Translations under genes and position numbers: made by a program | Notes under the pieces: generated by a model | What the model was told of the DNA's origin: nothing | Seen by the model: only the letters and a program-made list of their open reading frames with translations | Databases searched by the model: none | In this document: positions 1 through 39,263 of the stretch, in pieces | Layout of the letters: each line of letters starts with the position of its first letter | Numbering within the stretch: position 1 is the stretch's first letter | Source: Desmodus rotundus | Lineage: Eukaryota; Chordata; Mammalia; Chiroptera; Phyllostomidae | Reading direction: 5' to 3' | Assembly: GCF_022682495.2 (NCBI RefSeq) | Contig: NC_071388.1 | Location: forward strand, 30,054,139 to 30,118,138 | DNA length: 64,000 nucleotides

Positions 1-3000
1 CTACTAAGTCACTTTGGGGTACCACTGGTATGTTACCAATTGAATCAATAATTAAGGATTATATGGTGATTAAGAAAAGACTAATATTCCAGTTCTTCTC
101 TACTGATTATTTGAGTATCCCATGAAAATAAGTATTTCTTGAAAGAAAACTTTTAACATTAAAGATTTAAAAATTTAAATAATTGTTTTTAAAAGGTTAT
201 AATCATGACTCTAACGCAAATATAAAAATATCAAAAAAATTTTATTTAGCTCATTGCTTAATGAGACAACCAGTAAGATGTTATAACCGATTCATGAGAG
301 AATTCAAAAAGCGGATGAATATATATAAACCCATGAGGGATGCTGAAATACATTTGCTTAATAGATGCAAAACTGATCAATATCCACTGAGTAACAACCA
401 ATTACACTCAGGCAAACATGTACACTATTATTTTTGTGGACAAGAATCATTTGCATCACTAGAATTTTTGTGAGGCTTAGAGAGTTGTAGTATTGTTCAA
501 AGACAACACAGGGCCCCAAGCCTATAGGTTATAACCTGGAAGGATGTGTTCTAGAATAGGCAATGCATAGTTTTTCATAGAAAACACTAGCAATCATCTT
601 GGTCCATTTCCAAGTCTCTCATAATTTTTTCTGGTAAATTAAATGTTTATAGGTTACTCTCTCTCCACAGTTCTATAGCTTTGATTTATCTTTCCATTTC
701 CTCTTTGTTTGAGAGAAACCTGGTGAGCTTCCTTTTTGCTTGATTCAATAAAACAGGAAAAAGAATATAAAGATGTATTTTATTGAAAAGTGTAAGTGAA
801 TATGGGAAGAGTCACATGGGGCTGGATAACTGGAGGGAGAAGCCAAAAGAAGAGAAAAAGATGAAAGGATTAAATCTATATCATAATTTAATAGATGTTG
901 AGATTACAAAATTAAATCTCCTTCTGTCCTTTATTTCTTTGGTTCTGACCCCTTGGTTTTAGGACACACCGCAATAATAACACCATTTTTTAAAACAAAT
1001 TTTGAAGGAAAACAATTGTACAGTCCTTCTTTAAAACATAGCACAATGGAGTATATTTATTCATACACTAGCCCTTGGCGTATATTCTGCCCTTAATAGC
1101 CAAATAGAAGCCTTCTTAACTCTTCTGAGTCACTTTTGGCCACCACTTGTCATGCATATGACATGATTCTTTCCCTGTGCATTTCCTGATCAAACTTCTT
1201 AGCACCTTTGTGATTAAAAATGGAATCTTAAGTCATTTCAAAATATGCCTTCGGTGTATTCTCTCCATTTCCATGTGATTGTTAGACGAGTCCATCCCCG
1301 CACCCCTGCCCTCCACACATACATCAGGAAGCTTTGGCAGTTTAGTACCTGACCAGTCGTCTTTCACAAAGTCTGCATGGGTCATTCACCTTCTCCTGCA
1401 TTCAAAACACTGTTTTATTTTGCGAGATTTGGCAAATTCTTCTGCCTTTAATTGTGCTGCTTGACATCCAACAGGAAGTTCTTTTGTGTATATGCCAAGG
1501 ACCAGAGATGTATCTCTGGCACAAATTTATCCACTTGCCTGTGTCTTCTATTCTTGGAAACTTTGTAAAACATTTGGTTGTTGTTTTACAAGAAAATCAG
1601 TTGGTTCATTTCTCAAGTGACGAATACTTGCATAACTTAAAATACATTTACACCTACCTTTCTGTTCTCCTCTGCATATGTGGTTCTTTTTTCTTTTCAG
1701 TCCTTTGGGGACAATTCTGGATACAAGTTTAAACAAAGACTCAATGGTGGGAGGCAGCTCTAATGGAGATAAGTCAATTGAGGAAACAACGGTAAACAAG
1801 TAGCCAAAAATGTACAGCTTGTCTCTCTGAGGACTAGCTGATTTTTTTGGACATTGATTATAAGATTTATTCCAATTTCAGATAAATTAAAATTATGGCT
1901 TGGAAGCAACGCCATGCATGTTAGAATTGAGGAAATTTGCAAAATTACAAATTGTAAATATACAGATTGTTTCAGAAGGTAATGACTTTTGTGTGCATGT
2001 GTGACAGATTCCTTGACAAATTTCTCCACCTCATGGCTGCTGCTCTAGGTTAACCCTTTCTCTTAGTAAGCCAGGACACAAAGTCCTGGAGACTTCAATC
2101 TGTTCTAAATTTCACCAAGCGAGCTACTGCTAACTGAAGTTAGAACAATGGTGTTCAAGCACTTAGTGCTAAAACATGAAGAAAAACAAAAGTAGTGAAA
2201 CGTCATGAATTCAAATACCTGTATATCCACTTTCAAGGACTGTCTTATTTTCCTTTTGAAATGTCCATTCTTTTCTGTGAGTGATGTGTTTGTTGTTTTA
2301 TGGGATTATAAGAGGCATTATTTTTGTTAAGTTTTTTTGCCCCATCCCAATGCATTTACTTGGCAAAATAAAAATTTAACAGCCCTATCTTGGTTTCCTC
2401 AATTTTAAAAATTACTTGTCTTTTACATACAAAAATCTGAGAATTAATAGGCCAGAGGGCTTCAAGACAGTATTCTTGGTATTAAGCATTTCTCCTTAGT
2501 TAGCTCTTGTGGCTGTTTTGCTGGAGAAAAGACTTTCTTCAGCCATTATTCTCTCCTGCTAAAGAACACCTCCCTTATTTTCTCAAGTCACAACTTGAAA
2601 CATTTTTTAAAATAATAATTAGGTTACCAAAAACAAAGTGAGTTGCATTTATGAATAACCCATCTCTAAATAAGCTTAACTACTAAGGAAGTTTTAAAAA
2701 GGCCCTCTTTTTTACTGTGCTAGGTTTTAGTTTTATGATTTCTCATACCTCAGTTACAAGAAGAGGTACTTCCCTGACCTGTTCGGTGACGTGTCTATTC
2801 TAAAGCGGTAGATATTCACACAATGCCCACAACCTACTCTACCACTGGCAATAAGGAAGAGAAGTGCAAGAAGTAGTGGTGGTTTATTCACAGCTCAACG
2901 ACTTCTGCCTCGTCCAGCACAGCAGCACTGCCGGCTGCTCCTCTGGTACTGCAGACCCTCGTTTTTACGTAAAGGTAAACGTTTCATTGAGTAGCTTGAA

Positions 3001-3394
3001 AGTAATGAATCTACAAAGTAATGCTCTGAGAGTAACTCATTTTAGAATGTGTTATTATGATTAATGGCGGGGCCCTGGCATTCTGTAGACTAATGTTAAT
3101 GCAGTAACATTTGGGTAGCACGTTTTGTGATTTTTCAAGGTGGTATACTTGTTTGTTAATGCATCCCATGTCCAGCCGTTGTGTTATGCCAGCATTAGTG
3201 ACAGGGCCACTTTGTCAGGCTGAAAAGATGGTCTCAGACTCAATAAGGAAACACTTTATCAAAAGGAATAAAAAATGGAAATGAAGTACTACCTTGAGCT
3301 CAGGTTAAATTAGCCTCCAGAACTCAGAAGCAGCAGCCACTTTTGCTGTTCCTTCTAACGCAGCCATGTGGGCCATTACATCCCGTGCTATATT
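1..3394. other. Inferred SERPINI1 upstream intron, no recognised feature
   Basis: AT-rich sequence with no exon, repeat family or RNA gene that I can name. Short frames such as 183-473 (+) show no recognisable protein features. Assignment to the intron is inferred from the noncoding first exon known in mammalian SERPINI1. Confidence 0.5.
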
Positions 3395-3960
3395 AATTCC
3401 ACAAATACTTGTTTGGCACCTACTATGTGTAATGCATTAGGAGCTTATTCTGATTATCTGGTTATCCTAAGATATACAAAGATGAACATATTTCCATCGG
3501 TGCCTTTAAAAAGCCTAGAAAAAGAGATGAGGGGAAATGATCTGTAAAAGAGAGCAGTGTTATGTGCTATGGTAGAGAGAAAATGTGCCAAGATTTCAGA
3601 GAGGGGAAAATTGTTGAACTGAAGAGCCAGGAGGGTGTTCATGAAGGAAGTGGAAGTGGAGCAGAACCTTGAAGAGGGGTGAGGATTTGAACATATGGAA
3701 CCAGGCTGAAGGAGTTCCAGAAAATGTGCCATGCAATCCAGCAACAACCGAGGGAGATTCTGGGATATACATTGCAGAATTAGTCTGCAGACATGAGGGA
3801 GATCTGGAGATTTTATAAACACTGGAATACCTATTCATTACAGCCCATCAAGACAGTTCACCTGGAGGCCGTGCATATGTTCTGTTGAAAAGAACCATAT
3901 CCTGGGGTTCGGAGAATGGCTGAGAGCTCTTGGTGGAGTCCTTGAGAATGCATCAGGGGG
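3395..3960 (-). repeat. L2-like LINE fragment (antisense)
   Basis: Begins with the reverse of an L2 3' end (acaaatacttgtttggcacc, tactatgtgtaatgc). It continues into the G/A-rich antisense L2 body (ggaagtggaagtggagcag, ccttgaagaggggtgagg). Heavily diverged, so an ancient mammalian copy. Confidence 0.6.
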
Positions 3961-6900
3961 AAGAACTGTCACTATGGCTGTGGCAGTGGCCACGGGATGA
4001 TGGATAGGAGAGGTGACAGCGTTGCAGTATGGAATAAGTGTTGACAGCTTATTGAACATAAGGGAAAATTAGATGGAGAGGAGTCAAGGATTTTGACATT
4101 TTAAGAAAAAAAAAAAGACTGAGTTTGATTGATGACAGAGTCCTATGTGAACCACCTGGAATTTGAAGTGCTGGCAAGAGTCAAAGACTAAATACACCAA
4201 GAATGATTTGCAATGCATATCAGAAATTAAGATTAAAATAAAGCCAGAGCTAGAATTTTACTTACTTGGGAATAACATGTTTGGGATAATAGTTGGAGGG
4301 TCTTTGTTTTGGGAGAAGTTTACCAGCAGGAATGAGAAGAACATTATAGAGAGAAGGCCAAGAATAGATCCAGGGAGATCATCTATGCTTAAACGGTATA
4401 AGGGGGAAAAGAAATCTTTCCTTCTCCTCTGGGGGAAAAGAAAGACTCGGAGTAGTCAGAGGCAGAAGCAGCGAAAGGGACCAGGAATCAGGGGTTGGAT
4501 AGGTGGAACCAGTATGGCTGACCCAGGCTAAAAGAGGCTATTTTACTTGCACACTGAAAATCTCACCTTCAAAAGGAGGAGAGAGATCACTTGACTGTGA
4601 ATAATATGTGTTTCCAGAGCAGAGTTTTCATAATCCTTACAAGTCTTCTGATGTGACCCACTCCCACCATTTGCAGCCATGCTGTTCCCAGTTTCCTAGC
4701 AGACCACGGAACAGTGGCCTGCTGCTCACTGCCCTGGGAAGAACCTCTCACAAACACATGGGTGCTCTTTCCAGGAGTCCTCCAGAAGCCCAAAGATGCA
4801 TTAGTGCTTTTGGGATCTCTTTGCCACAGTAAGAGAGCACTGCCAGGCTGAAGGTCCATCTACACTTCTTTTTGCATCTGGACCATCTGCTGTTCCTAAT
4901 CCGGAGTTCCTAACCTGAGGCCAGTGAATATCACGGCCAGGGGATGTAATATTCTGTGTCCATGTGTGCATTTTTCTAAAGAAATGATTCACCTTTCTGA
5001 TTCTTATGAGTCTTTTTAAGAATAGATAAGAATGAATAGATCATACACCTTTGCACAGTGATGAGAGTTCCTTGAAGATAAGTTCCTTTATTAATTTTGG
5101 TGTTTATAATTATGCCACCTGTATCAATCTTCTTTGAATGAATGGCTAATGGTGCTACATTAGATGGGCCAACAGAAATGATAACACACTCGTTTTGGCT
5201 TCATAGGTTCTTAGGAAACATATTTCCTAATAATAAAGTTCTTTATTAGTATAACTTAGAGTTTAAAACAAGTGCTTCACACACACATGATCTCATTTAT
5301 TTCTTTAATGTTACGCAGAGTAGGAAGTAGTGCCTTCATTTCACGAATGAGAAAGCTAAGACCGAAAGAATGCGTGTGACTGGCCAAAGGTCACACATCA
5401 TATGTTCACCATTATTATTGCATGATACCTTCACTTGTAAATAAAAATGCCCATGAACATAATATACTAGGCCTTGTTTTCCTGGAAGTCTTACTGATTT
5501 GCAGTAGGTTAGTTTTTGCTTTATATGAATGAAACCTTTTTATTAGCCTGAAATTTGATATTCACGTTAAATGCAGTGGTATACACATAGTTCTATTATT
5601 GAATGACAGATACTACAGTAATAGAGTGACTTATAATTTTCTGGCCTTACACTGGATAACATCAGGTGAAAGTAGTGAGGACCAGGGCTGGGTCTTCACA
5701 GAGCAGAAGTTAAGATGGCATGTCTGATCACAGCAGAGTGTCGTGATTCAGATCACGGACTTGGGGATTGACTTGGATTTCAAGGTTCTCCTAAACAGTA
5801 TTGCATCATAAGTATTAAATACTGAATATGTTTTAAACTCTCTTTTAACTTAGAAGGGTACTTGCTAAATTGTCATCTGAGTCTTAAAAGGAGAAAACTT
5901 ATGTATTCTACCTCCATCTTTTCCTGGAGTTCTCTGGTGTAGAAAAGGAAGAGAGAATGCCATAGCAGCCCCCCATGAGTGGCTGAAGTTGGCAGACTAG
6001 CAGGGTAGCTGAGCTCTCTTGGACCTGGCCTCTGTCCCAGTGTGGCAGAATGAACGATGCTGGCCTGCAGCAATGCGATTGGTCTCCCAACATCAGCCCT
6101 CTTTTGCCTCCTCACAGAATGAGTTGTGAGCGTCCATATTTACATGTGGGCTAACCTTACTTTCCTAAACAGGAGAGTATTATTTGAAGTTCCATATAAA
6201 CGTGGGTTTGGGGGAACAGAAACTTGGAACCTCTCAATCAAAATTAAAAAACTCCATACCTAAATTGAACCCTAAGGTGTGAAGGACTTACAAATTAACT
6301 AAGCAGTTCGCTGAAATTGAAATTAAAAATATTACAGGATTGATTAGGAAGCTGTGACTTAAAAATATGTTGGAAACACACTACTCTTAAGTTAAATGTG
6401 TATGCACTCTGTTAACTGAGTAATGGGGATTATTAATGTTTCATACTAATTAAAATATGATTTTCCAAATGTGTTTGCTCAACATCACTTTCCATGCTGT
6501 TTTAATGATGATTTAAATATATGTATATCAAACACAAGTAAGCTACTTAATTGTTTAAATAAAAAAATTAGCATCCAGGTGCCTACAGTGACAAAACGCA
6601 GGGATACAAGGAAAGGGTGTCCTGTCCCCCGTGTGTGCCAGTCCGGCTGTTTGTGGGGGTGCAGGGTGTCGGAACACTAGTGTGCTGGGATACAGAAATA
6701 TTCTTCAAAGGTATCTGGACACTGATGCTGCTTTCTCTTCCCCTGAGAAGTCGGTTCAAGAACCAGAAGAGCTGGGTATTTAGAAACAGTCATTTAAATA
6801 GAATCTCTAGTTTGTTGGTATGAGCTGACCTGGTAATATTGTCCCGAGTCTGAAAGGCTAGTGTGGTAGGAGGTCCCTCCCTGCTCAGAGATTGTTCCTG

Positions 6901-7491
6901 GGAGCAGCAGCTTCTGAGAGAACCAATGGGTAAGGGAAAACCACACAAGGATGTGCTGAATCTACACTTTCTCTGGGTTACCACTTCCTGTGGGTTCTGC
7001 AGTCTGGGCTGAATCAACAGGGGCCCGTGGCAGGTGTGTGTCTGATCTCTTCTCACCACTTGGTAACCCAGCTGCATGGTGCATTAATGTGAACAATTCT
7101 GGTGAATGAGTAAAGTGGCATTGTTAAATGTCTAACTTCACAAGTTCATCTAAAACCCTATAAATATCTTTTGGTTTTCATTATACTGGTCCTGGATCTG
7201 TGTTGTGTTGAATAAGCTAGAGTCAACTGTTTCAAAATTATGACCAAAATATATATGGTGAAGCTATGAGAAATGGATAAATCAGCCTCAAAACACAACC
7301 TATAATTGGTTTTGTATGGGTACACAATCTTACACGCGTGAAGGAGGGGCCAGGGCTATCTTGTTCCTGACAGTATCCTCAGAATTTAGTGACATTATTT
7401 ATTCATTTGACTACGAACTGACTTTTGAAAAACAGGACCTTCTAACACATCCTTTAATGGGGATTTTGTTATAGAGATATTAACGCTGTAT
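3961..7491. other. Upstream intron, mostly unassigned
   Basis: Apart from a MIR-like copy at 5255-5400, I see nothing I can name. The stretch at 5870-6120 has overlapping open frames on the minus strand without recognisable protein features. Confidence 0.45.
5255..5400 (+). repeat. MIR SINE fragment
   Basis: Shows the MIR pattern: 'acatgatctcatttatttc', then a 'ttcacgaatgagaaagctaag' core and 'actggccaaaggtcacac', corresponding to the conserved 'gaggaaactgaggc...ttgcccaaggtcaca' of MIR. Confidence 0.65.
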
Positions 7492-7752
7492 GTTAAAGAC
7501 AAATACCATATGATTCACTCATATGTGGAATCTAATGAACAAACTGAACTAACAAGCAAAATAGAGACAGACTGAAGATAGAGCAGGATGAGAGCTATGG
7601 GGGCTGGTTAGGGGGTGGAGGGATGGAGCAAAAAGGGAAAAGGACTCACGGACATGGACAACAGGGTGGTGATTACTGAGGGAGAGGGGTGTATAAGGGG
7701 GCTAAATGGTAATGGGAGAAAATACAGTCAATCAATATAAAAAATAAAAAAT
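7492..7752 (+). mobile_element. L1 3' end, 5'-truncated, sense
   Basis: Starts in 'aaagacaaataccatatgat' and 'catatgtggaatctaatgaa', the ORF2 3' end and 3' UTR of L1. It continues through a G-rich 3' UTR and ends in 'aatataaaaaataaaaa'. It ends only about 97 bases before the acceptor of the first coding exon of SERPINI1. Confidence 0.8.
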
Positions 7753-7848
7753 GTTTGGTTTACTTTATAACATATCTAGGAAATAATTCACATATACTCA
7801 TATTTCTCTTTTTCTGAGATAATTCATATGTAAATTACTGCTTTCCAG

Positions 7849-7866
7849 GATTGAAACTGTTCCAAC
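7849..7866 (+). other. SERPINI1: SERPINI1 5' UTR piece of the first coding exon
   Basis: A splice acceptor (ctttccAG, ending at 7848) lies 18 bases before the ATG at 7867, so translation starts almost at the beginning of this exon. The remaining 5' UTR must come from an upstream exon, which is known to be noncoding in mammalian SERPINI1 and is not recognisable in this window. The polypyrimidine stretch before the acceptor is interrupted (tatttctctttttctgag, then AT-rich bases). Confidence 0.8.
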
Positions 7867-34642
<26,776 letters not shown>

Positions 34643-34895
34643 GTCACTTCACTTGAAGAACAAGAAAAGATAGTAACTAAGCACATTATGTTTGCAACCG
34701 GTATATATTTAAGATTCGTGTTTTACAGTATATCCTAAGATAATATTTAAACTAACTCCGTATAAAAACAGTATGTAAATTATAAGCCAACTTGTCCAGG
34801 AATGTTACCAGTATTATTGAAGTAATGGTCTTGTCGTGTCGTCGTGTTTGTTGTGCCGGTAACTAAAATAAAAGTACACAGTGGACGTGTGGAGA
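34643..34895 (+). other. SERPINI1: SERPINI1 3' UTR
   Basis: AT-rich sequence from the stop codon to the likely cleavage site. The end is inferred from the AATAAA at 34867 plus a GT-rich stretch (gtggacgtgtgg) just after it. Length about 250 bases. Confidence 0.7.
34867..34872 (+). terminator. SERPINI1: Poly(A) signal AATAAA of SERPINI1
   Basis: Canonical AATAAA, 225 bases after the stop codon, followed at about 10-20 bases by a GT-rich element. It is the first canonical signal after the coding region. Confidence 0.75.
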
Positions 34896-36051
34896 GCCCT
34901 GTTTTTCATTTCAGAAATTATAGTGTAAAGCTTCCTCTAGGTGAAATCTGGAAGCAGTGAGGTTTCTGGATGTCGTAAATCTTTTATGATCATGCAGACT
35001 CAAGGCACCAAAGTACACTAGCACTGTACACTTACACGTGACAAGCAGCAACAAGGGAATGAAGACCGGCACCCCACAAAAATTCAGACTGTTTTTTCCC
35101 CTGAAGATGATGTACAGTGTAATATAAAAGTATGCCAACTGAACATCTTCTGAATGGCTCCATGACAAAACGTGTTAAAAAATAGGGCTGTGCAAACCCA
35201 TAGCTGATAGCTATGGTTTATTGACCATGTCTTTCAAAATATCCACTTGGCGTCAGAAGGCCTATGTCGATAACCAGCCTGGTATATCACCATGTTTTGC
35301 TGCTGCAAGTAAAATCCAAGCTACAACCAAGTTCTCAAAAGTCCCAAAGTGAACCGTACAAGCAAATTAATAACAAAAATATGCTCTATGGTATGTCCGT
35401 GACCAGAGCATTAACTAGAAAAAACATACTAGTACAGATGCCAGAAATCAGCAGGGCACGGGTTGAATTCTGCCCACAGAAGTGTTTTTGTTTGTTCTGT
35501 GTAGGTTTTCACAGTTTGAATCTGAACGTCTGTGGTCGGGGGACCACGTCTTTGTTTCTCCTGTGGGTTAACTGATGGCTCCTGGTACATTTGTTTGAGA
35601 CCTCTGGGGAGTTCCAAGTACTTTGCAGCACATACTGATCTTATTCTCTAGAACAAGAAGTAGTTCATTCCAGTGGGGGGCAGGGCTCTAGTAAATTACT
35701 TTGTTGTCCATTGGCTGAAATAATGGCATTCTTCGGGGGAGTGGGGAGAAAAAAGAAAGGATGGTCTGATCATGTTCTATGAATGGAACTAGAGACACTT
35801 CATGCCAAACATTAACTTTAATTCTGTTCAGGAGACTTGCTTGGGGGAAACAGGTCTGACCCTAGGCCTGCTGAATTTTAAACTCTGAGGGAAAACTTGA
35901 AAGTCTGCATTTTTAAACAAGTTCCCTTGGTGATTTCGTTACATGCTAAATCTTGAATATTGCTAAATAAAGAACACGTGTGGAATGCTTATATACTAGT
36001 TGTTTAAAGTTAATTTGTAGAAAATCAGATCACTCAGTGAAGTGTCCTAAG
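34896..36051. other. Downstream flank, unassigned
   Basis: No recognised repeat or gene. Open frames at 34911-35168 (-) and 35264-35575 (+) show no known protein features. A second AATAAA at 35966-35971 followed by 'gaacacgtgtgg' could serve as a distal poly(A) site for SERPINI1, but nothing proves it. Confidence 0.4.
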
Positions 36052-36215
36052 TGAGTGGTTCTCAAACTTTCTGTGTAATAGAATTACCACCCGGGGATTA
36101 TAAAAGAGATTATCACATAGTAGGTCTGGAGTGGTAGCTGAGAATCTGCATTTCCAAAAAGCTTCAGGGTGATGCCATTGCTTTTGGTCCACGGACTCAG
36201 GTTGGTAACAAGACT
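36052..36215. mobile_element. MER5-like hAT-Charlie element
   Basis: 'gagtggttctcaaactttctg', 'agaattaccacccggggattat' and 'gagaatctgcatttccaaaa', then 'gcttcagggtgatgcc' follow the MER5A/B order. Confidence 0.65.
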
Positions 36216-36929
36216 ACATTTAACATAAGGTTTACATGTTTCATATTTTTCTACAGAGAAACAGAAAAACAGGTGTAACTGTCATCCAGCTTGGAGAGAT
36301 TTGGGGGATGGAGCTGTAGATCTACATTAAAAATGCAATGCGTTTACACAAAATGAGAAAAAAAAAGGCTTTCTCTAAAGCTTTTTCCCTATTACATACA
36401 ATGGAAAAACACTAGAAAAATAGACTTTGTCTGCATACTAGAACACTTGAAATATATTCTTTAAACATATAGAGACATTTACATATTTGCCATATTTGTA
36501 TGTCTATTAGTTAACTAAATGAGTTACCTAGAAAGGAGAGTCAACATCATTAGATAAGCATAAAGCCCAAAATACAGTTTTTTAACTAATGTAAGATTAA
36601 ACTCTACCATTCAGAATGTTTACCCTAAAATATTTCAATACAATTTAGATGTCCCTTAAATAAAACTTTGTTATTAACATGTTAGTGGAGTGCTTAAAAT
36701 TAGGATACTTGATAATACCAAGTTTTCCTATTGTTTGACTCTTATAATTTCTTCATTATTTTCTTTTCTTTTGAAAAAATGACCTTGTTTGGTTCAATTT
36801 GGCTTCTTTCAAAATGCATACATTACTACACACAGTGTGAACAGCTTAACAGAAAGGTATTTCTCTTTGTATTTTGGGGGGAAGAAATCAACAACAATTA
36901 TGCAGTGTTTGTTTTTAAACTAGTTTTTC
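36216..36929. other. Intergenic, unassigned
   Basis: AT-rich sequence with no recognisable feature. Confidence 0.4.
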
Positions 36930-37858
36930 CAGCTTTATTGAGGTATAATCGACAAATAAAACTATTTAAAGTGTACAATGTGATGATTGGAAATATATGC
37001 ATTATAAAATGACTCTCACTATCAAATTAACACTAGTTAGATTTTTGTCTTATGTGACAGGAATGCGTGAGATTTACTCTCAGCAAACTTTAAGCATATA
37101 ATACAGTATTTATAACTGCGGTCACCATGCTGTCCATTAAAGCCCCAGAACTTACTCATCCTGGAACTGAGAGTATGTGCTGTAGGCTTTGACCAATGCT
37201 ACTCAGTGTTCCCTGAACTCCAGCCCCTGGCTGTCCCCTTTCTTCTCTGTTTCCGTGACTTTGACTCTTTTGTTTTGTTCTGTTTTTTAGCTCCCGCATT
37301 ACGAGTGAGATCATGCAGTGTTTGTCTTTCTCTGTCTGGCTTATCTCACTTAGCATAATGTCTTCCAGATTCATCCATGTAGTCACAAATGGCAGGATTT
37401 CCTCCTTTTTATGGCTGAATAATACTCCTCTGTGTTTATAGTCATGTATGTGTACATACACATTTTTATATGTACATATATTAAATACTCATGTATGTGA
37501 CATTTTCTTCGTCCATTCCTACACCGATGAACACTGGGTTCCTTCCCTATCTGGGCTATAACGAATAATCCTGCAGTAAACACGGGGGAACAGATGCCTG
37601 TTTGAGATACTGATTTTGCTGCCTATCTACTTTAGATATTAATTCTTTACCACATAGATGGTTTGCCAATATTTTCTCCTGTTCTCTAGGTTGCCTTTTC
37701 ATTTTGTTGGTGGCTTCCTTTGCTGTGCAGAAGCTTTTCAGTTTGTTGTAGTCCCTCCTGTGATTTTTTCTTTTGTTGCCTGTGCTTTTGGTATCATATT
37801 CCAAAAATTATTGCCACAACCAGTATCAAGAAGTTTTTTCCCTGTTTTCTTCTAAAAA
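36930..37858 (-). mobile_element. Ancient L1 (L1M type) 3' end, antisense
   Basis: Begins with 'ccagctttattgaggtataat', the reverse of an old L1 3' UTR. It runs through 'cacttagcataatgtcttcc', 'tggctgaataatactcctctg' and 'cttttcattttgttggtggc', the antisense ORF2 3' region. Minus-strand open stretches show the ORF2p C-terminal motif YYSAIKRRK and WMNLEDIMLSEISQ, with frame breaks. Confidence 0.85.
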
Positions 37859-38599
37859 TGCAAACACAGAGATCATGATACTTCGCCCAGTTGCTTTGTT
37901 TAATGTCTGCCAGCAAAGTTATTCTTGAGAGAGAGCTCTGCATGCACATAAACATAGCTACAGAAAGAATTCTGTGTCTTAGGAAGACAGGGAGAGAGAT
38001 TTTCACAGAAGAATCAGTTTAATGTCTTTTGTTGACTACTTGGGTTCAAAGCATAGAAGATAGCTTAACATTAATAAACCTAAGCTAAAGGTGCATTATG
38101 TTCATTCTAGTTTCTGATTTTGGTGAGACAGAGATCCATAGATTTGTGGAAAGAACATTTAATTAATGAAAATAAACAAATGCAAATGAAACATGTACTT
38201 TCCTTTTTCCAAATTTACTCTTTTGTACACATTAAGTATAGATGAACTTTTCTTCTCTTTGAAAATTGTAGAGATTTTGCTTATTTGGGGCAAAATTAAG
38301 TGGTTATTTGTGACATATGGCATGTTCCAGAAAATGTTTCTTCTGCAGTCATCGCCGCTTCTGGCTGATATAGCAGTTTTTCTGTTCCTCAAATGGACAA
38401 TATTTTATCTCTCTCCTTTTCTGAAAGTTTTGTGATAATTCACAAACATATAAACCTGACATTTGTTCACAGGATTGCTCTTTGCTCTGTCTATTATTCA
38501 AGCAAAATTGCTGATGGAGAGATTATTTTTCCGAATGATTGACTGACCCCTCTTTCGGTATTTTCTGTTTAAATATTTATGACCAAATACCTATGAAAA

Positions 38600-38800
38600 A
38601 ATATGAGCTGTGAATGACAGAGAACCAGTGTTAAACACCAAATCTACCCCTTACTAGGTGTCTGCCTTGGAACAAATTATTTAATTTGTAACTATACATT
38701 TAAATAACACCTACGTCATAGGATTACCTTAATGATTTGATAATATAATGTATATGGAGACTATAAGTAGTACTTGACACAAAGCAGTCACCCATGAAAG
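38600..38800 (+). repeat. MIR SINE
   Basis: 'ctaccccttactaggtgtctgcc' and 'ggaacaaattatttaatttg', then 'cgtcataggattaccttaatg' and 'gtacttgacacaaagcag' are the MIR order. Confidence 0.6.
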
Positions 38801-38944
38801 GCTAGCTATCAGCATTAACATTACCATATTTCAGCTGGGCTAGGGTGCATCATTTTTCACATTTTAACATTACGAACATGGAGCGAACGATGGTGTTTTA
38901 TGATTGCTGGTAAAGCTAGGAGTCACGACTTTAAAAAGGGGTAA

Positions 38945-39098
38945 GGGTTTTCAGAAACATGTAGAAAGGACGCATGGACCAAACCAAAGGGGGTTAGGAA
39001 CAAGAGTGGGAAGTGGGGATGGCTGGGGTGGGGGGCAGCGGTGGAGGGAAAGTGGAGACAACTGTACTTGAACAATAAAAAAATTAAAAATAAAAAAC
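38945..39098 (+). mobile_element. L1 3' UTR tail, 5'-truncated, sense
   Basis: G-rich 3' UTR with 'gagacaactgtacttgaac' and an A-rich tail (aataaaaaaattaaaaataaaaaa). Same 3' end type as the copy at 10381. The flanking A-rich tail is nearly pure, which suggests a relatively recent insertion. Confidence 0.75.
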
Positions 39099-39240
39099 AT
39101 GACATTGCCTGTGCCTGCAGCAATCTTGTTGGATGACTGTCGTCTAACTGTAAATGCCTGCATTATTACACACACTATTAACCAGGACTATTTTAGGGAC
39201 TGTGGTACATCCTGGTTATTGTCTGAAAACCTTTCATTGA

Positions 39241-39263
39241 GTGTGTGTGTGTGTGTGTGTGTG
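39241..39263. repeat. (GT)n microsatellite
   Basis: Eleven perfect GT units plus one base. Confidence 0.95.

Noticed and set aside
183..473. 96-codon plus-strand frame
   Set aside because: Low-complexity, AT-rich, no recognisable domain and no Kozak or splice context; most likely chance within the intron.
1000..1800. Possible minus-strand processed pseudogene or hidden exon
   Set aside because: A 46-codon open piece (VLGIYTKELPVGCQ...) and a neighbouring frame look protein-like, and a good acceptor-like tract precedes 1700 on the plus strand. I could not tie the pieces to any protein, and the frames do not connect, so no claim is made.
3454..3822. 122-codon minus-strand frame
   Set aside because: Lies entirely in an L2-like repeat.
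1..7848. Promoter or CpG island of SERPINI1
   Set aside because: The region is AT-rich, with no CpG-dense stretch and no noncoding first exon recognisable, so the promoter must lie upstream of the window.
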